Assembly (NCBI GenBank): GCA_019237515.1
Contig: JAFAGX010000326.1
Location: forward strand, 1-9,934
Direction: 5' to 3'
From: Acidobacteriaceae bacterium
Lineage (GTDB): Bacteria > Acidobacteriota > Terriglobia > Terriglobales > SbA1
Length of the DNA: 9,934 nt
How positions within the stretch are numbered: position 1 is the first letter of the stretch; each line of letters starts with the position of its first letter. The notes beneath the pieces were generated by a model, which saw only the letters and a list, made by a program, of their open reading frames with translations, did no database searches and was not told the origin of the DNA. The position numbers and the translations under genes were made by a program. This document shows, one piece after another, positions 7,072 to 9,934 of this stretch.

Positions 7072-7085
7072 ATCTTTGTAGGAGG
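7065..7085 (+). promoter_or_regulatory. Shine-Dalgarno-sequestering hairpin of the fluoride riboswitch
   Basis: CTCCTAC (7065-7071) and GTAGGAG (7078-7084) form a perfect 7-bp stem with loop ATCTTT. The 3' arm contains the crcB Shine-Dalgarno AGGAGG (7080-7085), ten bases before the TTG at 7096. The 5' arm overlaps the pseudoknot strand ACTCC (7064-7068), so pseudoknot and hairpin are mutually exclusive: with fluoride the ribosome site is freed, without it the site is hidden. There is no T-tract, which argues for translational rather than transcriptional control. Confidence 0.85.
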
Positions 7086-7095
7086 AACTCCGTCC

Positions 7096-7470
7096 TTGCT
7101 CGACCTGCTGATCATATCTCTGGGCGCAATCGTCGGCGCCAATGCCCGTTACCTGATAAGCCGATCCGCGGTGAGAATTCTTGGGCCAGTTTTCCCATAC
7201 GGCACGTTGTTCATCAACGTGGTCGGCAGCTTGATCGTCGGCTTTTTCATGGTGTGGACCAGCGAACGCGTCTTCATTGATCCGCGCTGGCGGTTGTTGG
7301 TGATCGTGGGCTTCTGCGGCTCATTCACCACGTTTTCCAGCTACGCTTACGAAGCCATGGTGTATTTCGAACAAGGCCAGTGGCTACTGATGTGGACCAA
7401 TATCCTGACCAACAACCTACTTTGTATGCTTGCTGTGCTGGCGGGCATGGCTCTGGCGAGGGTACTGTAA
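7096..7470 (+). CDS. crcB: Fluoride channel CrcB/Fluc
   Basis: This is an inner-membrane fluoride channel that lets F- leave the cytoplasm; Fluc proteins work as antiparallel dual-topology dimers. The 124-residue product has four hydrophobic segments (about 3-22, 33-54, 66-91, 98-122). Family motifs are GANARYLIS (14-22), INVVGSLIVGFF (40-51) with pore Asn41, and GFCGSFTTFSSYAYE (72-86), the central Na+-binding/Phe-box segment. Phe80 is conserved, but the second Phe-box position is Tyr83. The single gene implies a homodimer. The start is TTG at 7096, supported by AGGAGG ten bases upstream and controlled by the fluoride riboswitch. It is followed after one base by the DUF190 gene, so the two are very likely one operon. 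Confidence 0.96.
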   Translation: MLDLLIISLGAIVGANARYLISRSAVRILGPVFPYGTLFINVVGSLIVGFFMVWTSERVFIDPRWRLLVIVGFCGSFTTFSSYAYEAMVYFEQGQWLLMWTNILTNNLLCMLAVLAGMALARVL

Positions 7471-7471
7471 A

Positions 7472-7801
7472 ATGCCAAACGCGATGGCGGTCCAAGTCAC
7501 AATGTATCTCAACGAAGCCGACAAGTGGCACCATCGGCCGCTGCACGTGGAAATCCTCAACTACCTGCGAAAAGAGAACGTCTATGCGGCAACCGCCATC
7601 CACGCAGTTGCGGGATTCCTCGGTCGTCATCGCGTGGAAACTACCCACCTGGTGGATGCGGGTGGCAAGTTGCCGGTCATCATCATCTTCGTTGATACGG
7701 ACGAGCACGTGAACCGGGTTCTTCCCACTTTAAAAGAGATGGCTGCCCATCGCTTGATTGTTCGCGAAAACGTGGTGCTGGAGCAGGGGAATTTAGACTA
7801 A
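7472..7801 (+). CDS. DUF190 (COG1993/UPF0166) PII-like protein
   Basis: This 109-residue cytoplasmic protein belongs to the DUF190 family, whose known structures resemble PII signalling trimers. Visible family features are VTMYLNEADKWHHRPLHVEILNYLR split across residues 9-33, the helix VYAATAIHAVAGFLGRHR (37-54), LPVIIIFVDTDEHVNRVLP (67-85) and the C-terminal strand LIVRENVVL (95-103). ATG at 7472 was chosen because GAGGG (7458-7462) lies nine bases upstream and conserved sequence begins just after; a TTG at 7430 would lie inside crcB. Only one base separates it from crcB, so it shares the fluoride riboswitch transcript. DUF190 genes recur beside crcB in many bacteria, so a role in regulating or supporting the fluoride channel is inferred; ligand and partner are unknown. 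It converges with the next gene, leaving ten bases. Confidence 0.9.
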   Translation: MPNAMAVQVTMYLNEADKWHHRPLHVEILNYLRKENVYAATAIHAVAGFLGRHRVETTHLVDAGGKLPVIIIFVDTDEHVNRVLPTLKEMAAHRLIVRENVVLEQGNLD

Positions 7802-7811
7802 CCAGCAAGAT

Positions 7812-8759
7812 CTACTTCTCTGGTGGCACTTCCCCAATGCCCGTCACCTTTGCGTCGGTGCGGAACTTCTTGTAATCGCGAAAGGTCTGCTCGTCCTCCA
7901 TCTTGAATCCCTTCAAGAGTGCCACGCGGGCGTCCAGCTTAAAGCTCAAGGACTGCGGCAGCCAGACTTCGTCGTTCACCCGAGTTTGCTCGAGCGCAAA
8001 ACGCGTGCCTTTGTGCAGGCGAGCCACGAACAATCCCCAGGAGACCGTGTCCAGGCACTCCACGTCCATTTTCGAAAGCTCGATATCGGTTTTATCGATC
8101 CACACCCGGCCATGAAACTTGGGAAGATAGTTGGCGTATTTCAGGTGGGGAACAAAGCCGGGGCGGGGCTCAGCTGAGATCACCCAGGCCTGGCGGCCTC
8201 CCACCGGTTCCGTGCCGACGAGGGCGAAATTGTAGGCGTCGCTGATTTCGTGCACCCACTTACGCGACTCCTCGCGGTCTTTTTCTTCCTCCTTCAAGCG
8301 TTTCTCGCGTTGTTTGTCGGTTTCGTTCTTGCGCTTGTCGATGATCTTCTGAATCTTCTCGTCCTCTTTTGCCGCATCCTTAGGGGATAGCGGCTTGTCG
8401 TCTTTCTCGATCAGCTTTTCGACCTGTTCGCCATAGATTTCAAGGACCTCGTAGGTTTTTGTCTCGGTGGATTTCGTGTTCCCTTTGCCGTCGAGCTTGT
8501 GTTCGACCTCGCGCTCAATGTAGGTGTAGTCGTGTTGCACTTTGTCGTTCTTATCGTCGTTATCCGCCACCTTTTGGATCAGCTCCTTGATTTGGTCTTG
8601 GGTGAGGGTGGTTGCGGTAGACGGGAACGACAGAGTCGTCGTTGGCGATACTGGCTTGGACTTGTCCGTTGCACCAGCGGCGATGGCATCTTGCCCGAAG
8701 ACCAGGGCTGGCGCTACACACAAAGTGAAAAGAAGCAGACCTGCGCGCTTGATCCTCAT
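7812..8759 (-). CDS. Secreted protein of unknown function with charged helical insert
   Basis: I do not recognise a named family. The 315-residue product starts with a clear Sec signal peptide (Met-Arg-Ile-Lys-Arg, hydrophobic core to about residue 20, probable cleavage after VFG, residue 22). Residues 54-115 are amphipathic and contain HDYTYIEREVEH. Residues 117-168 are extremely rich in Lys, Glu, Asp and Arg, probably a long helix or coiled coil. Residues 175-305 look like a beta-rich domain: GTEPVGGRQAWVISAEP, then GRVWIDKTDIELSKMDVE and VWLPQSLSFKLDARV. The GRVWID block and alternating strands resemble LolA/LolB-like periplasmic folds, which is inference by eye. ATG at 8759 has AGGA four bases upstream. 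It is transcribed divergently from bshB1 and converges with DUF190. Confidence 0.85.
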   Translation of the reverse strand: MRIKRAGLLLFTLCVAPALVFGQDAIAAGATDKSKPVSPTTTLSFPSTATTLTQDQIKELIQKVADNDDKNDKVQHDYTYIEREVEHKLDGKGNTKSTETKTYEVLEIYGEQVEKLIEKDDKPLSPKDAAKEDEKIQKIIDKRKNETDKQREKRLKEEEKDREESRKWVHEISDAYNFALVGTEPVGGRQAWVISAEPRPGFVPHLKYANYLPKFHGRVWIDKTDIELSKMDVECLDTVSWGLFVARLHKGTRFALEQTRVNDEVWLPQSLSFKLDARVALLKGFKMEDEQTFRDYKKFRTDAKVTGIGEVPPEK

Positions 8760-8851
8760 GAGTTCCTATACGTCTCTTGCTCGCCGCTAGTTCCGACAGG
8801 TTTTAACCGCAAAGTACCCGAAGATTGGAGGTAAAGGATTGATCCCCACGA

Positions 8852-8881
8852 TTGCCTTGGTTTCTAGTATATCTGTATCCT
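8852..8881 (+). promoter_or_regulatory. Weak candidate promoter of bshB1
   Basis: TTGCCT (8852-8857) and TATCCT (8876-8881) each match four of six consensus bases with an 18-base spacer; TATATC (8868-8873) is an alternative -10. Initiation would fall near 8888, giving a leader of about six bases. The region is shared with the divergent secreted-protein gene. Confidence 0.25.
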
Positions 8882-8893
8882 TTGGCGACGGAG

Positions 8894-9631
8894 ATGCAGC
8901 CACTCGACATTCTCGCCATTGCGGCCCACCGCGACGACGTTGAGCAGACCTGCGGCGGCACGCTGTTGAAAATGGCACAACGAGGGTACCGCACCGGCGT
9001 CCTCGACCTGACCCAGGGGGAGATGGGAACGCGCGGCAGCGCGGAAGACCGCCGCCAGGAAGCAGAGCAAGCCGCCGCAATCCTGCAGATATCGTGGCGA
9101 TTGGCACTCGACATCCCCGATGGCCGCGTGGAGAACACATGGGAAAACCGGCTGAAAGTCGCTCGCGTCCTCAGACAGCAACGCCCTCGGGTCGTGATAT
9201 TGCCCTATTGGCAGGGTCGCCATCCCGACCATTACACGGCTTCGACCCTCGGTTACGAGGCTTGTTTCCTCGCGGGCCTCGCAAAAGCCGCTATATCGAG
9301 CACGGGACTTGCCGATGATCCGCTCCTGCCGCACCGCCCATTCAAAATCATCTATGCGACCCTCTACTTCGATGTGCGACCCACGTTCGTGGTCGACATC
9401 TCCGATCAGTTCGAAGCCCGGTTCCAGTCGCTTATGGCCTACAAATCGCAATACAGCGATCAGGAAGCCGGTAAAGAGCTCTTCCCTGCTCAGGCAGAGA
9501 TTCGTTCACGCGTGGAAGCCATGGCACGATTTTATGGAATGCTTGGCGGGGTGACCTATGCTGAGCCGTTCTTGCAGAAAGAAGTCGGCCTCGTGGATGA
9601 CTTGACCCTGATTCCGGTCAAGTCCATTTGA
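8894..9631 (+). CDS. bshB1: Bacillithiol biosynthesis deacetylase BshB1 (LmbE-type)
   Basis: This is a zinc-dependent LmbE/PIG-L-family deacetylase that removes acetyl from N-acetylglucosaminyl-malate, the second step of bacillithiol synthesis in the cytoplasm. From the ATG at 8894 it is 245 residues, close to the BshB1 norm. It has LDILAIAAH (4-12), the metal site His12/Asp15 and the third ligand His113 in GRHPDH (108-113). The BshB1 signatures DLTQGEMGTRGS (38-49), EACFLAGL (122-129), FVVDIS (165-170), YKSQY (183-187) and YGMLGGVTYAEPF (214-226) separate it from other LmbE proteins. The usual AHPDD motif reads AHRDD, with Arg13 replacing Pro. GGAG directly abuts the ATG, too close to act as a normal Shine-Dalgarno; TTG at 8882 is an in-frame alternative. 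bshA and bshC are not in this window. Confidence 0.9.
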   Translation: MQPLDILAIAAHRDDVEQTCGGTLLKMAQRGYRTGVLDLTQGEMGTRGSAEDRRQEAEQAAAILQISWRLALDIPDGRVENTWENRLKVARVLRQQRPRVVILPYWQGRHPDHYTASTLGYEACFLAGLAKAAISSTGLADDPLLPHRPFKIIYATLYFDVRPTFVVDISDQFEARFQSLMAYKSQYSDQEAGKELFPAQAEIRSRVEAMARFYGMLGGVTYAEPFLQKEVGLVDDLTLIPVKSI

Positions 9632-9648
9632 ACCCATTCTAAATGTTT

Positions 9649-9682
9649 GTCATTCCGAGGAGCACCGCGACGAGGAATCTCC
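9649..9682. repeat. Dispersed repeat-like element between convergent genes
   Basis: The stretch beginning GTCATTCCGAGGAGCACCGC and continuing to GAATCTCC fits a phrase I recall as a widespread intergenic repeat in Acidobacteriota and other environmental bacteria. It has ATTCC (9652-9656) and GGAAT (9674-9678) as inverted ends, and the CGAGG unit occurs twice (9656-9660 and 9671-9675). It fills the 65-base gap between the stops of bshB1 and the opposing methyltransferase and may form a hairpin serving both. Confidence 0.5.
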
Positions 9683-9696
9683 ATTTTGAACCCTGC

Positions 9697-9934
9697 TCAT
9701 TTCTTCATCGCTACCGCCACTCCATCCCTCACAGGCAGAATCGTGGTGAAGAAATCTCGTGAACCGTAGAGCAACTGGTTAAATTCCAAAATGGCTTTAG
9801 TTGAAGCTTCAGTTGGATTTTTCTGCGCCACCTTACCGCTCCACAGAACATTATCCGTCACGAACAGCCCGCCCGTACGCAGCCGGGGAGCAGCGATGCG
9901 CAACACCCGAGGATAATCTTCTTTGTCCACATCA
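9697..9934 (-). CDS. SAM-dependent O-methyltransferase, class I (C-terminal part)
   Basis: Only the last 78 or so residues are inside the window; the frame is open to the right edge (Asp-Val-Asp-Lys), so the GTG at 9930 is internal. The sequence DVDKEDYPRVL, RTGGLFVTDNVLWSGKV and RDFFTTILPVRDGVAVAMKK matches the end of the caffeoyl-CoA/catechol O-methyltransferase-like family (COG4122): the Asp and the downstream Asp-Asn of TDNVLW are the metal-binding positions. Family members are about 215-220 residues, so about two thirds is missing. The methyl acceptor cannot be inferred. It converges with bshB1. Confidence 0.88.
   Translation of the reverse strand, partial: DVDKEDYPRVLRIAAPRLRTGGLFVTDNVLWSGKVAQKNPTEASTKAILEFNQLLYGSRDFFTTILPVRDGVAVAMKK

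Noticed and set aside
7065..7095. Intrinsic terminator in the crcB leader (transcriptional riboswitch)
   Set aside because: The hairpin is not followed by a T-run; instead its 3' arm contains the Shine-Dalgarno, pointing to translational control.
7430..7471. TTG start at 7430 for the DUF190 gene
   Set aside because: It would overlap crcB by 41 bases and add a Trp/Cys-rich extension not expected in the family; ATG 7472 has GAGGG at good spacing.
8852..8893. TTG start at 8852 for bshB1
   Set aside because: The extra 14 residues precede the conserved LDILA start of BshB1 proteins and overlap the candidate promoter.
8864..9451. 195-codon minus-strand frame inside bshB1
   Set aside because: Antisense to a well-supported deacetylase, with no family resemblance.
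1..9934. tRNA, rRNA, CRISPR array, insertion sequence, phage or toxin-antitoxin system
   Set aside because: No cloverleaf, no regularly spaced repeats, no transposase or integrase motifs and no paired small toxin-like genes were seen; the window reads as ordinary chromosome.

Overview
This window looks like chromosomal DNA of a soil Acidobacteriota, most likely a Koribacter/Terriglobia-type lineage. That placement is inference from three things: moderately high GC; the gene set (bacillithiol deacetylase, secreted beta-propeller lipoprotein, penicillin-acylase-family enzyme, fused homocysteine methyltransferase/MTHFR); and intergenic phrases (near 6990-7004 and 9649-9682) that I recall as dispersed repeats in such genomes. 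No tRNA, rRNA, CRISPR array, insertion sequence or phage gene was seen, and no gene-free stretch exceeds about 135 bases.

Layout. 3-1835 (+): C-terminal three quarters of an Ntn-hydrolase of the penicillin/acyl-homoserine-lactone acylase family, cut by the left edge. 1853-3202 (-): a lipoprotein with beta-propeller-like repeats, convergent with the acylase and carrying a clear extended -10 promoter. 3342-5201 (+): a YitJ-type fusion of homocysteine S-methyltransferase and methylenetetrahydrofolate reductase, divergent from the lipoprotein gene. 5291-5530 (+): xseB. 5637-6008 (+): a small degenerate response-regulator receiver. 6086-6967 (+): an IspA-type prenyl diphosphate synthase, possibly with a leaderless start. 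7017-7091: a fluoride riboswitch, followed by crcB (7096-7470) and, one base later, a DUF190 PII-like gene (7472-7801). 7812-8759 (-): a secreted, highly charged protein of unknown function. 8894-9631 (+): bshB1, divergent from it. 9697-9934 (-): the 3' end of a class I O-methyltransferase, convergent with bshB1 and cut by the right edge.

How the parts work together. The most coherent unit is the fluoride-defence module: aptamer, Shine-Dalgarno-sequestering hairpin, Fluc channel and PII-like partner. In the sequence, the aptamer's pseudoknot strand is the same strand that hides the crcB Shine-Dalgarno, so a translational ON switch can be read directly. xseB, pseudo-receiver and ispA form a variant of the common xseB-ispA neighbourhood. 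The rest is core metabolism (methionine/folate, isoprenoid, bacillithiol) plus envelope proteins. I did not find a convincing wholly new multi-gene system. The best leads are the pseudo-receiver between xseB and ispA, the DUF190 partner of the fluoride channel, and the charged secreted protein.
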